In this document: positions 8,320 through 17,158 of the stretch, in pieces
How positions within the stretch are numbered: the first letter of the stretch is position 1
Layout: the number at the start of each line of letters is the position of its first letter
NCBI GenBank assembly: GCA_023460855.1
Contig: JAEWOS010000023.1
Coordinates: 1 to 44,893, forward strand
DNA length: 44,893 bases
Reading direction: 5' to 3'
Source: Bacteroidota bacterium
GTDB taxonomy: Bacteria; Bacteroidota; Bacteroidia; Flavobacteriales; Weeksellaceae
The notes under the pieces: model-generated
Databases searched by the model: none
Seen by the model: the letters and a program-made list of their open reading frames with translations, nothing else
Told to the model about the DNA's origin: nothing
Program-made: the position numbers and the translations under genes

Positions 8320-10905
8320 TTATTTTCCGATCAGTTTCTTGATGGAATTCAGTTTCATCAGTGCTTCGATTGGCGTTAAGGTATTGATGTCGATTTTCGT
8401 CAGTTCCTCACGGATATTTTCGAGAACAGGATCGTCGAGCTGAAAAAAAGAAAGCTGCATATTTTCTTCAGTCAGTTTTTTCACTGATTCTTTCGTGTCG
8501 TTCTGCGTTCTGCTTTTCTCCAGCGTTTTCAGAATTTCTGAGGCACGGTTTACCACTTTCGCGGGCATTCCTGCAAGTTTCGCGACGTGAATACCAAAAC
8601 TGTGTTCGCTTCCTCCTTTCACGAGTTTTCTGAGGAAAATAATATTGCCTTTGTTTTCCTGAATTGAAACATGGAAATTTGCAATGCGCTCAAAATTCAG
8701 GGTCATTTCATTGAGTTCATGATAATGCGTGGCAAAAAGCGTCTTCGGTTGCGCAGGATGTTGATGCAGATATTCTGCAATTGCCCACGCAATCGAAACT
8801 CCATCATAAGTGGAGGTTCCGCGTCCGATTTCGTCGAGTAAAATCAGGCTTCGGTCCGTAATATTATTCAGGATATTGGCTGCTTCGTTCATCTCCACCA
8901 TAAAAGTGGATTCGCCGGCAGAAATATTGTCACTCGCACCAACTCTCGTGAAAATTTTATCCAGTATCCCGATTTCTGCATGTTTGGCAGGCACAAAACT
9001 TCCAATCTGGGCAAGAAGACAGTTCAGGGCTGTTTGTCGCAGAATAGCCGATTTACCGGCCATATTTGGTCCCGTTACCATAATAATCTGCTGTGAATCC
9101 TTATCGAGAAAAATGTCGTTCGGAATGTATTTTTCTCCGAGTGGCAGCGCATTTTCAATTATAGGATGTCTCGCTTCCTGCAGCTGAACTGCATATCCCT
9201 CATTCAAAACAGGTTTCGTATAGCTTTCCGTAACCGCCAGTTCCGAGAAGCCAACAGCTACATCGATCTGTGCAATAATTGCAGTATTGTCCTGAATAAG
9301 ATCGATATAATTCAGAATATAATTACAAAGATCGCGATACAGCTGATGTTCGAGCACCGAAATTTTTTCTTCCGCTCCCAGAATCTGCGTTTCGTAATCT
9401 TTGAGTTCTTCGGTAATGTACCGTTCTGCATTTACGAGCGTCTGCTTGCGCGTCCATTCCGGCGGAACTTTATCTTTATGCGTATTTCGTACTTCAATGT
9501 AATAGCCGAAAACATTGTTGAAATCTATTTTTAAGGAAGAGATACCTGTTCTTTCCACTTCGCGCCGGCACATCTCATCCAGAAATCCTTTTCCTTTATT
9601 CTGAAGATTCCGGAGATCATCCAGTTCCTTCGAAACACCTTCACGGATCACATTTCCTTTGGCAATGCTAACAGGCAATTCCTCATTCAGCGTGTTTTCC
9701 AGATAACTGATCAGCTCTTTTACATCCTGAATTGGTTCAATCCAGGCTGCCAAATCATGATGAACAGATAGTTTTTCCCTGATTTGCTGCATATTTTTCA
9801 AACTGTCGCGCAGATAACCGAATTCTTTAGGTGTAATTTTTTCGGCAGCAAGTTTACCCATGAGCCTGTCGAGATCGGAAATCGATTTCAGCAGATTCTG
9901 CACTTCGAATTTTAAGAAATCTTCGTCGTTAAAAAATCCTACAGCCGACAACCGTCTGTTGATTTCGTTGACAGATTTCAAAGGAAGGATCAGTCTTCGT
10001 TTTAGCAGTCTTCCGCCCATCGGTGTTAAGGTACGATCAATAATCTGCAGCAGACTCTTGCCTTCTCTGCCTGAAGGATAAAGAATTTCGAGATTTCGTA
10101 ATGTAAACTGATCCATCACGAGAAAATCATCCTGCGGAATCTTCTGGATTTTTGTAATGTGGCTGAGTAAATCGTGATGTGTATCCTCAACAAGGTAAGC
10201 GAAAACAGCGCCTGCAGCAGCAATTCCCAGTTCGAGTTCCTCGACGCCAAATCCTTTTAATGAAGCGGTTTTGAAGTGAGCCGTTAGTTTTTCGAGCGCG
10301 TAACTGTACTGAAAAGCCCAGTCTTCCAGTTTAAAACTGTTTTTGTTCCGGAACTGATCCGGAAGCTGCTTCGTTCTTTGATAAATAATCTCGCTTGGAT
10401 CAAACGTGTTAACCACGTGAAGCAGTTTCTCCAGGTTGCCTTCCGCAATGAGAAATTCGCCCGTTGAAACATCGATGAGCGCCATGCCGAATTTCTCCTT
10501 TTCGCGGTGAACTGAAAGCAGGAAGTTATTCGATTTCGAATTCAGTACCTGATCGTTAAACGTAACACCCGGAGTTACCAGTTCAGTAACACCCCGTTTC
10601 ACAATCCCTTTCACCGTTTTGGGATCTTCCAGCTGATCGCAGATCGCCACACGAAGTCCGGCGCGAACCAGTTTAGGAAGATATGAATCGACGGAATGAT
10701 GCGGAAAACCGGCGAGTTCGATGTGGGAATCTCCGTTATTTCTTTTGGTAAGAACAATTCCCAGAATCTGAGAGGCTCTGATGGCATCCTGTCCGAAAGT
10801 TTCATAGAAATCACCGACACGGAAAAGCAGTAAAGCATCTGGATATTTTGCTTTAATACTGTTGTACTGAGTCATCAGTGGTGTTTCCTTCTTCGCTTTC
10901 GCCAT
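8320..10905 (-). CDS. mutS: DNA mismatch repair protein MutS
   Basis: An 861-residue MutS, the mismatch-recognition ATPase of methyl-independent or MutL-dependent repair. The start is placed at ATG 10905 (MAKAKKETPLMTQ); the open frame runs on to a TTG at 10941, but the added residues do not belong to the family. RVGDFYETFG carries the Phe-x-Glu mismatch wedge. The ABC-type ATPase has Walker A in GPNMAGKSAILRQ, Walker B in LILLDEIGRGTSTYDG, and the TLFATHYHEL switch. Length agrees with bacterial MutS1 (about 850). It is a stand-alone gene: mutL is not in the window. It is divergent from the bestrophin gene with 95 bases between starts. Confidence 0.97.
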   Translation of the reverse strand: MAKAKKETPLMTQYNSIKAKYPDALLLFRVGDFYETFGQDAIRASQILGIVLTKRNNGDSHIELAGFPHHSVDSYLPKLVRAGLRVAICDQLEDPKTVKGIVKRGVTELVTPGVTFNDQVLNSKSNNFLLSVHREKEKFGMALIDVSTGEFLIAEGNLEKLLHVVNTFDPSEIIYQRTKQLPDQFRNKNSFKLEDWAFQYSYALEKLTAHFKTASLKGFGVEELELGIAAAGAVFAYLVEDTHHDLLSHITKIQKIPQDDFLVMDQFTLRNLEILYPSGREGKSLLQIIDRTLTPMGGRLLKRRLILPLKSVNEINRRLSAVGFFNDEDFLKFEVQNLLKSISDLDRLMGKLAAEKITPKEFGYLRDSLKNMQQIREKLSVHHDLAAWIEPIQDVKELISYLENTLNEELPVSIAKGNVIREGVSKELDDLRNLQNKGKGFLDEMCRREVERTGISSLKIDFNNVFGYYIEVRNTHKDKVPPEWTRKQTLVNAERYITEELKDYETQILGAEEKISVLEHQLYRDLCNYILNYIDLIQDNTAIIAQIDVAVGFSELAVTESYTKPVLNEGYAVQLQEARHPIIENALPLGEKYIPNDIFLDKDSQQIIMVTGPNMAGKSAILRQTALNCLLAQIGSFVPAKHAEIGILDKIFTRVGASDNISAGESTFMVEMNEAANILNNITDRSLILLDEIGRGTSTYDGVSIAWAIAEYLHQHPAQPKTLFATHYHELNEMTLNFERIANFHVSIQENKGNIIFLRKLVKGGSEHSFGIHVAKLAGMPAKVVNRASEILKTLEKSRTQNDTKESVKKLTEENMQLSFFQLDDPVLENIREELTKIDINTLTPIEALMKLNSIKKLIGK

Positions 10906-10974
10906 TGTTTTCGTACAGAATTTAAGAGGGTAAAAGTACAAATAATGAATGAGGCTGAAAATTCTGTAAATGTT

Positions 10975-10982
10975 TATTTTTG
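10975..10982 (+). promoter_or_regulatory. Putative -7 element for the bestrophin gene
   Basis: TATTTTTG matches TAnnTTTG exactly, 18 bases before ATG 11001. It overlaps the in-frame TTG at 10980, so that TTG cannot be the start if this promoter is used. Confidence 0.55.
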
Positions 10983-11000
10983 CACTTTGAAGCCCGCCAA

Positions 11001-11882
11001 ATGCGCTATTATAACACCAAACATTTTGTAAAAATACTTTTCAGCCTGCACAAAAGTGATACACTGAAAGTATTGGGCTGGTCTATGCTTGGGATGGCAC
11101 TTTATTCTTACGCGGTCTATTATCTTGAAATTGAATATCTAAAGCTCACCGAACGTTCTATTATTAAGAATCTCGGACTTTTTAATACGATGCTCGGTTT
11201 TGTGCTGTCGTTATTGCTGGTTTTCAGAACAAATACGGCTTACGACAGATGGTGGGAAGCCAGAAAGTTATGGGGCAAACTCGTGAACGACTCCCGGAAT
11301 TTTGCACTGAAAATCAATGCAGCCCTGCCTGTGGAAGATACTAAAAACCGTGTGTTCTACCGGGAATATCTGTCCTTTTTTCCACACGCTTTAAGCCGGC
11401 ATCTTACAGAAGAATCAACAAAAATGGCGCTGGACAGCGATTATTCTAAAATTGAAAAGAAAATCAGTCATCACGGTCCTTTGGAAATTACCAATATGCT
11501 GATCAAAAAAACGAACGAACTTCATCGCGAAGGCAAAATTTCCGGTGAACAGCTTATTTATCTGGATACGCAACTGTCCGGTTTCATGGATGTCTGCGGT
11601 GGCTGCGAACGAATCAAGAATACGCCGATTCCATTTTCCTATTCTTCTTTTGTGAAGAAATTTATTATTTTTTATGTACTGATGCTGCCGATTGCGTATG
11701 TGGTAAGCATTGGCTGGCTGATGATTCCGCTGACGGTTTTTATTTTTTATGTACTGATGAGCCTTGAAGTAATTGCTGAAGAAATTGAAGATCCGTTCAA
11801 TAACGATGAGAACGATTTGCCGACTGAAAAACTTTCACAGAATATCGAGAAAAACATCGATCTTATTTTTAACGGAAACTGA
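11001..11882 (+). CDS. Bestrophin family anion channel
   Basis: A 293-residue inner membrane protein of the bestrophin/YneE family, pentameric channels that in bacteria pass ions across the cytoplasmic membrane. The start is ATG 11001 (MRYYNTKHFVKIL). Two hydrophobic segments lie in the N-terminal half (about 25-45 and 58-78), followed by the hallmark FRTNTAYDRWWEARKLWGKL. A second hydrophobic pair at about 220-262 includes FIIFYVLMLPIAYVVSIGWLMIP. The acidic end EDPFNNDENDLP matches the family C-terminal tail, the region that forms the cytosolic rim. The stop is followed by the TrmH-type gene after one base, so the two are an operon. Ion selectivity cannot be read from the sequence. Confidence 0.9.
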   Translation: MRYYNTKHFVKILFSLHKSDTLKVLGWSMLGMALYSYAVYYLEIEYLKLTERSIIKNLGLFNTMLGFVLSLLLVFRTNTAYDRWWEARKLWGKLVNDSRNFALKINAALPVEDTKNRVFYREYLSFFPHALSRHLTEESTKMALDSDYSKIEKKISHHGPLEITNMLIKKTNELHREGKISGEQLIYLDTQLSGFMDVCGGCERIKNTPIPFSYSSFVKKFIIFYVLMLPIAYVVSIGWLMIPLTVFIFYVLMSLEVIAEEIEDPFNNDENDLPTEKLSQNIEKNIDLIFNGN

Positions 11883-11883
11883 T

Positions 11884-12414
11884 ATGGCGAAGAAACTCAA
11901 ACTTGAAGAGCTGGGAAGAATTGATGTGGAGGAATTCAAGAAATCTGAAAAAACTCCGCTGATTGTTGTGCTGGACAATGTAAGAAGTATGCACAATGTT
12001 GGTGCGGTGTTCCGTACAGCCGATGCATTTCTCATCGAAAAAATTGTACTTTGCGGAATAACGCCTGTTCCGCCCCACCGCGAAATTCATAAAGCAGCAC
12101 TTGGTGCGACCGAAAGTGTCGACTGGATTTATGAAAAAAATATTGCTGATGCACTGAAAAATCTGAAAAAAGACAGTTATAAAATTTGCGGTGTCGAACA
12201 AACAGACAGCAGCATTAGTATTGACGAATTTACCGTTAAGTCCGGCCAAAAATATGCGTTGGTTTTAGGAAATGAAGTGGACGGGCTCAGCGAAGAAGCA
12301 TTCAGCTCTTATGATGCCTTTCTCGAAGTTCCGCAGCTCGGAACCAAGCATTCGCTGAATGTTTCGGTTTGCGCAGGAATTGCAATGTGGGAATTATTCC
12401 GGAGAATGAAATGA
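11884..12414 (+). CDS. TrmH/SpoU-family RNA 2'-O-methyltransferase
   Basis: A 176-residue SPOUT methyltransferase that transfers a methyl group from S-adenosylmethionine to a ribose 2'-OH of RNA, most likely tRNA. The start is ATG 11884, one base after the bestrophin stop; earlier in-frame codons lie inside the bestrophin gene. The three SPOUT motifs are present: motif 1 LDNVRSMHNVGAVFRTADAF (about residues 28-47), motif 2 ALVLGNEVDGLS, and motif 3 VPQLGTKHSLNVSVCAGIA, which form the trefoil knot. It lacks the N-terminal substrate-binding domain of the larger RlmB proteins and matches the short single-domain form. The exact RNA target is not predictable. Confidence 0.9.
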   Translation: MAKKLKLEELGRIDVEEFKKSEKTPLIVVLDNVRSMHNVGAVFRTADAFLIEKIVLCGITPVPPHREIHKAALGATESVDWIYEKNIADALKNLKKDSYKICGVEQTDSSISIDEFTVKSGQKYALVLGNEVDGLSEEAFSSYDAFLEVPQLGTKHSLNVSVCAGIAMWELFRRMK

Positions 12415-12501
12415 GTTTCCGGTGATTATGCGTGTGTTTTCGGAAATTTAAAATGCAGATTCTTCTATTATTCGTAATACTGATGTTTTTGCGGAATTTC
12501 C

Positions 12502-12509
12502 TATTTTAG
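12502..12509 (+). promoter_or_regulatory. Weak putative -7 element before the CBS gene
   Basis: TATTTTAG is one mismatch from TAnnTTTG and ends 4 bases before ATG 12514, which would give a nearly leaderless mRNA. Tentative. Confidence 0.25.
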
Positions 12510-12513
12510 CCTG

Positions 12514-13167
12514 ATGTTTATCAATGATTATATTTCCAAAGATTATCCTGCTTTTCAATGGTCAGACAGCATAGAGGAAGCTTCGGAAATGGCTGCAGAA
12601 TTCGGATATTCCCACGTCTTTATTAAGAAAAAAGGAGTTTATGCCGGTGCTTTAAGCCAGAGTTTTCTGGAAGAAAGTCCGGAAGGAATGCTGGGAAGCC
12701 TGGAAATGCATTTCGAAAAATTTGCCATTCTAAGCGATGGTAATATCCTGGATACGGTAAAACTTTTCCATATTTTCAACAGCAATGTGGTTCCTGTAAT
12801 TGGGCCAACTGAAAAATATCTGGGCTATGTAAGCTGCGACGATATTTTCAATGAATTTTCCAAATATCCGCTGTTCTCGGAAAATGGTGCCATACTTACC
12901 GTTCAGACAACTTCCAAACATTATTCATTTACGGAAGTCGCCAGAATTGTGGAAAGCAACAATGCCAAAATTTACGGCTGCTACATAAGTGCTATCAATG
13001 AAGACAATTTCTGGATCACCATGAAAATCAGTGCGGAAAATCTTGGTTCTATTGATGAAACATTTGAAAGATACGGATACAACGTTGTGCACAAGCATTA
13101 TAATGATCAGAAGGAAGATTTGCTGAAAGACCGCTACGGTTTCTTCCAGAAATATTTGGAAATCTAA
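12514..13167 (+). CDS. CBS domain-containing protein
   Basis: A 217-residue cytosolic protein with a CBS pair in the first 125 residues: the segments ending GALSQSFL and KYLGYVSCDDIFNEF are typical CBS strands. An ACT-like C-terminal region follows (about 127-200: NGAILTVQTTSKHYSFTEVARIVESN...). CBS pairs usually bind adenine nucleotides and act as regulatory modules. It sits 11 bases before nadK, and this pairing is common in Flavobacteriia, so a regulatory link with NAD(P) metabolism or with neighbouring envelope genes is possible but unproven. Confidence 0.85.
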   Translation: MFINDYISKDYPAFQWSDSIEEASEMAAEFGYSHVFIKKKGVYAGALSQSFLEESPEGMLGSLEMHFEKFAILSDGNILDTVKLFHIFNSNVVPVIGPTEKYLGYVSCDDIFNEFSKYPLFSENGAILTVQTTSKHYSFTEVARIVESNNAKIYGCYISAINEDNFWITMKISAENLGSIDETFERYGYNVVHKHYNDQKEDLLKDRYGFFQKYLEI

Positions 13168-13178
13168 CAGCTAAAACC

Positions 13179-14045
13179 ATGAAAGCCGCAATTTATTCGC
13201 AAAAGAAAGATCTTGACACATTTCTGTATCTGAGCAAGTTTATTTCTGAACTGGCAAAACGTGAGATAGAAGTGGTGCTGCACGATGCTACTTCGAGAGA
13301 CCTTCAGTTTTCTCGCGATTTCCCGACGTTTTCCAGTAAAGAGGAATTAAAAGATTTAGAAGTCGATTATTTTTTCAGCTTTGGCGGCGACGGTACGATT
13401 CTGAACGCGCTTATTTACATCCAGGATCTCGGAATTCCGGTAATCGGTGTAAACACGGGCAGGCTCGGTTTTCTGGCGAGTTTCAGTAAAGAGGAAATTT
13501 TCAATAATATCGACAACATCATCAAAGGTGAACTTGTTCTGAGTAAGAGATCAGTTATTGAAGTGATCACCCAGGGAAATTCGATCGATTTTCCGTTTGC
13601 GATTAATGACTTAAGTATCGTTCGAAAAGAAACAACGTCGATGATTACTGTTGACACTTACATCGACGACGATTTTCTCACTGTTTTCTGGGCAGACGGA
13701 ATAATTGTTTCAACTCCAACCGGTTCTACAGCATATTCTTTAAGTTGTGGCGGACCGATTATCGCACCAACCAATGATAATTTTGTGCTGACGCCAATTG
13801 CTCCGCATAATCTGAATGTACGACCGATCGTTCTGAAAGATGATGTGGAAATAAGGCTTAAAGTGGAAAGCCGCGTGCCGAAATACTCCATTTCTCTGGA
13901 TTCCAGAATCTACGAAATGGATGTGGAAGAAGAAATACTGGTGAGAAAGGCTCCGTTTGAAATCAGCCTGCTCTTTCCGCGGGGCATTAACTTTTTTGAT
14001 AAACTTCGGGAAAGGCTGCTTTGGGGCAAGGATAAACGAAACTGA
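13179..14045 (+). CDS. nadK: NAD kinase
   Basis: A 288-residue ATP-NAD kinase that phosphorylates NAD+ at the 2' position of the adenosine ribose to make NADP+. The signature GGDGT is at residues 69-73, preceded by FFSF. INDLSIV and the glycine-rich stretch DGIIVSTPTGSTAYSLSCGGP form the conserved NAD site. Length fits bacterial NadK (about 290). It follows the CBS gene by 11 bases and is probably co-transcribed with it. The gene behind it is a broken thioredoxin-like gene. Confidence 0.96.
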   Translation: MKAAIYSQKKDLDTFLYLSKFISELAKREIEVVLHDATSRDLQFSRDFPTFSSKEELKDLEVDYFFSFGGDGTILNALIYIQDLGIPVIGVNTGRLGFLASFSKEEIFNNIDNIIKGELVLSKRSVIEVITQGNSIDFPFAINDLSIVRKETTSMITVDTYIDDDFLTVFWADGIIVSTPTGSTAYSLSCGGPIIAPTNDNFVLTPIAPHNLNVRPIVLKDDVEIRLKVESRVPKYSISLDSRIYEMDVEEEILVRKAPFEISLLFPRGINFFDKLRERLLWGKDKRN

Positions 14046-14080
14046 AAATAATTTTTATTATCCTAAAATGTGATTTTTAA

Positions 14081-14911
14081 ATGATGAAAAGATTTTTTTT
14101 ACTGTCATTTCTGCTGTTTTCTTTTGCTGCAAGTGCTCAGATATGGGCCATGTCGCTGGATGAAGGCAGGAGAATAAGCAGGGAAACCAACAAATTCTTA
14201 ATAATTGAGTTCAAAGCAATTTGGTGTGTGCCCTGCGAAAGGATGAAAGCTTAATACTGGTACAATCCAAAGTATAAAAGTACGCTTGATAAATTTGTTA
14301 TTGTTACGGTTGATATAGATTCAAACCGGGATGTAGCAGAGCACTATAAAGTGAATGAATTGCCGGATGTAAAAATCACTGATTATAAAGGAGAAGTATA
14401 TTATGAGTTAATGGGCTATTACGGAACTAAAGACATGGAAAATTATCTGTCAGGAATTCCGGAAAATCCAGGAGACCTGTATCAGAATCTGGATTTTGAA
14501 AATGAAAAAGTGCCCACAGACGAGGAACTGATGCTGCTTTCAGGTTCCTATCAGTCTTTAGCTCAACGCAGCACCAACAGAACTATTAAGCACGAGTTTA
14601 TCAATTTTAGCAATAACTTATTTAATAAATGCATTAAAACATGTAAGAATCAGGACTTTATTGAAAAATCTTACTTATCAAAGTCATTCAACAGTGTTTT
14701 GCTGAAATCTTCCGGAAAAGCCATAAGAGAAATTGATATTACCAGAATTTCAGACAATAATAAGCCGTACGCTTTGTATATCCTTGCAAATGCGCATTTG
14801 GATGAAAATAATGCCGCGGAAGCTGAAAAGTTAATCCGTGAAATAGAGCAAACCGGTAATCAACAATGGATTTCTTATGCTCATCTGTTGAAAAAAAAGT
14901 ACGCCCGGTAA
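14081..14911 (+). pseudogene. Exported thioredoxin-fold protein interrupted by an in-frame stop
   Basis: One continuous frame from ATG 14081 to TAA 14909-14911 is broken by a single TAA at 14252-14254. The first part encodes a signal peptide (KRFFLLSFLLFSFAASAQ) and the start of a thioredoxin fold with FKAIWCVPCERMKA; the redox CxxC is at codons 49-52 and the stop is codon 58. The same frame continues as YWYNPKYKSTLDKF, then VIVTVDIDSNRDVAEHYKVNELPDV, which is the middle of the thioredoxin fold including the cis-Pro loop (ELP). A helical, TPR-like C-terminal region follows. Nothing else is damaged and no frameshift is needed. The likeliest reading is a recent nonsense mutation, for example GAA to TAA. 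A sequencing error or readthrough are alternatives. Intact, it would be a periplasmic thiol-disulfide protein of about 276 residues. Confidence 0.8.
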
Positions 14912-15006
14912 ATTGGCCGTCCCGGAAAAGTAGGAGCACAATAAAATTTCCTACCTTTACAGGATTATTTTTAATATCAAAAATCTAATAAAAAACACCC
15001 AAAATT

Positions 15007-16077
15007 ATGAGCAGAATGTTTCCGGCTGGTGTAGCCACAGGACAAATGGTAACCGATATTTTCCAGTATGCAAAAGAGAACAGGTTTGCACTTCCCGCAG
15101 TAAACGTAATTGGTTCCAGCAATGTGAACGCTACGATGGAAACAGCTGCCAAATTGAATTCGCCGGTAATCATCCAGTTTTCCAACGGAGGAGCAGCGTA
15201 CAATGCCGGAAAAGGATTAAGTAATGACGGGCAGAAATCTGCAATTCTTGGCGGTATCGCCGGCGCGAAGCACATACATACACTTGCAGAAGCTTACGGA
15301 GCTACGGTTATTCTTCATACAGACCACTGCGCCAAGAAACTTTTGCCATGGATTGACGGACTGATGGATGCCAACGAACAGTTTTTCCGCGAAACCGGTA
15401 AATCTCTTTATTCTTCTCACATGCTTGATCTTTCTGAAGAGCCTTTGGAAGAAAACATGGATATTTCCTGCAGATATTTCGAAAGAATGGCGAAAATGGG
15501 TATGACACTGGAAATTGAACTTGGTGTAACCGGTGGTGAAGAAGATGGTGTGGACAATACAGACGTTGATTCTTCAAAACTGTACACGCAGCCGGAAGAA
15601 GTGGCGTACGCTTATGAAAGACTGAAAGCTATTTCTCCGAACTTTACAGTAGCTGCAGCTTTCGGAAACGTTCACGGTGTTTACAAGCCGGGAAATGTAA
15701 AACTTACACCAAAAATTCTCGACAATTCACAGAAATTTGTTCAGGAAAAATTCGGTACTGAAGAAAAACCAATCAACTTTGTATTCCATGGAGGATCAGG
15801 ATCTTCGCTTGAAGAAATCCGCGAAGCAATCGATTATGGTGTGATTAAAATGAATATCGATACCGACCTTCAGTTTGCGTATCTGGAAGGCATCAGAGAT
15901 TATATGGGATCCCAGACAGAATACCTGAAAGCACAGATCGGAAATCCTGACGGAGACGACAAGCCAAACAAGAAATTCTACGATCCGAGAGTCTGGATCC
16001 GCAAAGGTGAAGAAACATTCAGCAGAAGACTGGTAACGGCTTTCGAAGACCTGAACAACGTTAATACCTTAAAATAA
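15007..16077 (+). CDS. fbaA: Class II fructose-bisphosphate aldolase
   Basis: A 356-residue zinc-dependent aldolase that cleaves fructose 1,6-bisphosphate to dihydroxyacetone phosphate and glyceraldehyde 3-phosphate in glycolysis and the reverse in gluconeogenesis. VILHTDHCAKKLLPWIDGL contains the catalytic Asp and the first zinc His. IELGVTGGEEDGVD is a further active-site stretch. VFHGGSGSS and IKMNIDTDLQFAYLEGIRDY are the phosphate-binding loops. Length equals the E. coli FbaA type (class IIA, about 358), not the shorter GatY type. It probably has its own promoter: TACCTTTA at 14952-14959 is one mismatch from TAnnTTTG. accD follows after 70 bases. Confidence 0.96.
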   Translation: MSRMFPAGVATGQMVTDIFQYAKENRFALPAVNVIGSSNVNATMETAAKLNSPVIIQFSNGGAAYNAGKGLSNDGQKSAILGGIAGAKHIHTLAEAYGATVILHTDHCAKKLLPWIDGLMDANEQFFRETGKSLYSSHMLDLSEEPLEENMDISCRYFERMAKMGMTLEIELGVTGGEEDGVDNTDVDSSKLYTQPEEVAYAYERLKAISPNFTVAAAFGNVHGVYKPGNVKLTPKILDNSQKFVQEKFGTEEKPINFVFHGGSGSSLEEIREAIDYGVIKMNIDTDLQFAYLEGIRDYMGSQTEYLKAQIGNPDGDDKPNKKFYDPRVWIRKGEETFSRRLVTAFEDLNNVNTLK

Positions 16078-16147
16078 TTCCGGTTCTGAATGCAGGGCAT
16101 TAATCCAACAGTCCGGCAATCAGAATCTTACAATTAAATATTAATAA

Positions 16148-16999
16148 ATGGCATTCGACTGGTTTAAAAGAAAAACTAAAAATATTACCACTTCCACTGA
16201 GGAAAAGAAGGATGTTCCTAAGGGATTGTGGCATCAGACTCCTTCCGGAAAAATAGTGGAGCACGATGAACTTCGCAGGAACAACTACGTTTCGCCTGAA
16301 GACGGATTCCATGTGAGAATCGGCAGCAACGAATTCTATGAAATGCTTTTTGATGACAATAAGTACAAAGAACTCGATGCGAATGTGGAAAGTGTGGATA
16401 TGCTTAATTTCAAGGATACCAAAGCTTATAGCGACCGTCTTCGCGATGTAAAGGCTAAAACCAAACTTACAGACAGTATCCGTAATGCAGTTGGAAAAGT
16501 GAACGGAACCGAAATGGTGATTTCCTGTATGGATTTTGCGTTCATCGGTGGTTCTTTAGGTTCGGTGATGGGTGAAAAAATCCGTCGTGCGGTAGATTAC
16601 TGTATAAAACATAAACTTCCGTATATGATTATTTGTCAGTCCGGAGGTGCGAGAATGCAGGAAGCTACCTATTCCCTGATGCAGCTGGCAAAAGTACAGA
16701 GTAAACTGGCACAGCTTTCGGATGCAGGTTTGCCGTACATCGCTTATCTCTGCGACCCAACTTTTGGAGGAATTACCGCATCTTTTGCAATGACTGCCGA
16801 TATCATCATGGCAGAACCGGGTGCGCTGATTGGTTTTGCCGGTCCACGTGTAATCCGTGAAACCATCGGCCGCGATTTGCCTGAAGGTTTCCAGACCTCG
16901 GAATTTATCCAGGATAAAGGATTTGTAGATTTTATTGTGAAGAGAACAGAAATCAAAGAAACGGTTTCCAAAACAGTCAATTTGCTTTACGCCTCATAA
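16148..16999 (+). CDS. accD: Acetyl-CoA carboxylase carboxyltransferase subunit beta, zinc-ribbon cysteines absent
   Basis: A 283-residue carboxyltransferase beta subunit, which with AccA moves the carboxyl group from biotin to acetyl-CoA to form malonyl-CoA for fatty acid synthesis. The crotonase-fold core is intact: GGSLGSVMGEKIRRA, SGGARMQEATYSL, DPTFGGITASFAM, and FAGPRVIRETI. The N-terminal region aligns well with the zinc ribbon of E. coli AccD (GLW...ELRRNNYVSPEDGFHVRI, about 26-58), but none of its four cysteines is present; they are replaced by T31, a Ser/Gly, S49 and D52. This appears to be usual in Flavobacteriia. It follows aldolase by 70 bases and is closed by a terminator at 17022. 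Confidence 0.95.
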   Translation: MAFDWFKRKTKNITTSTEEKKDVPKGLWHQTPSGKIVEHDELRRNNYVSPEDGFHVRIGSNEFYEMLFDDNKYKELDANVESVDMLNFKDTKAYSDRLRDVKAKTKLTDSIRNAVGKVNGTEMVISCMDFAFIGGSLGSVMGEKIRRAVDYCIKHKLPYMIICQSGGARMQEATYSLMQLAKVQSKLAQLSDAGLPYIAYLCDPTFGGITASFAMTADIIMAEPGALIGFAGPRVIRETIGRDLPEGFQTSEFIQDKGFVDFIVKRTEIKETVSKTVNLLYAS

Positions 17000-17021
17000 A
17001 AACAGCAGCTTTGGTTGCGCG

Positions 17022-17050
17022 AATCTCACCTTTTTTGGTGAGATTTTTTT
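17022..17050 (+). terminator. Intrinsic terminator after accD
   Basis: A perfect 9-bp stem AATCTCACC / GGTGAGATT around a T6 loop is followed by a T run. It lies 22 bases after the accD stop. Confidence 0.85.
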
Positions 17051-17158
17051 GTTTGATGTGGGAAAACTTACTCTCAAAAATTAATAAAATATTAACTGCT
17101 GAAATAAAGGAGATAGAGAATCTATTTTCTAATTTTATTACTTTAAAATCTTATAATT

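Noticed and set aside
10906..10941. TTG start extending MutS by 12 residues
   Set aside because: The added residues do not match the MutS N-terminus; ATG 10905 does.
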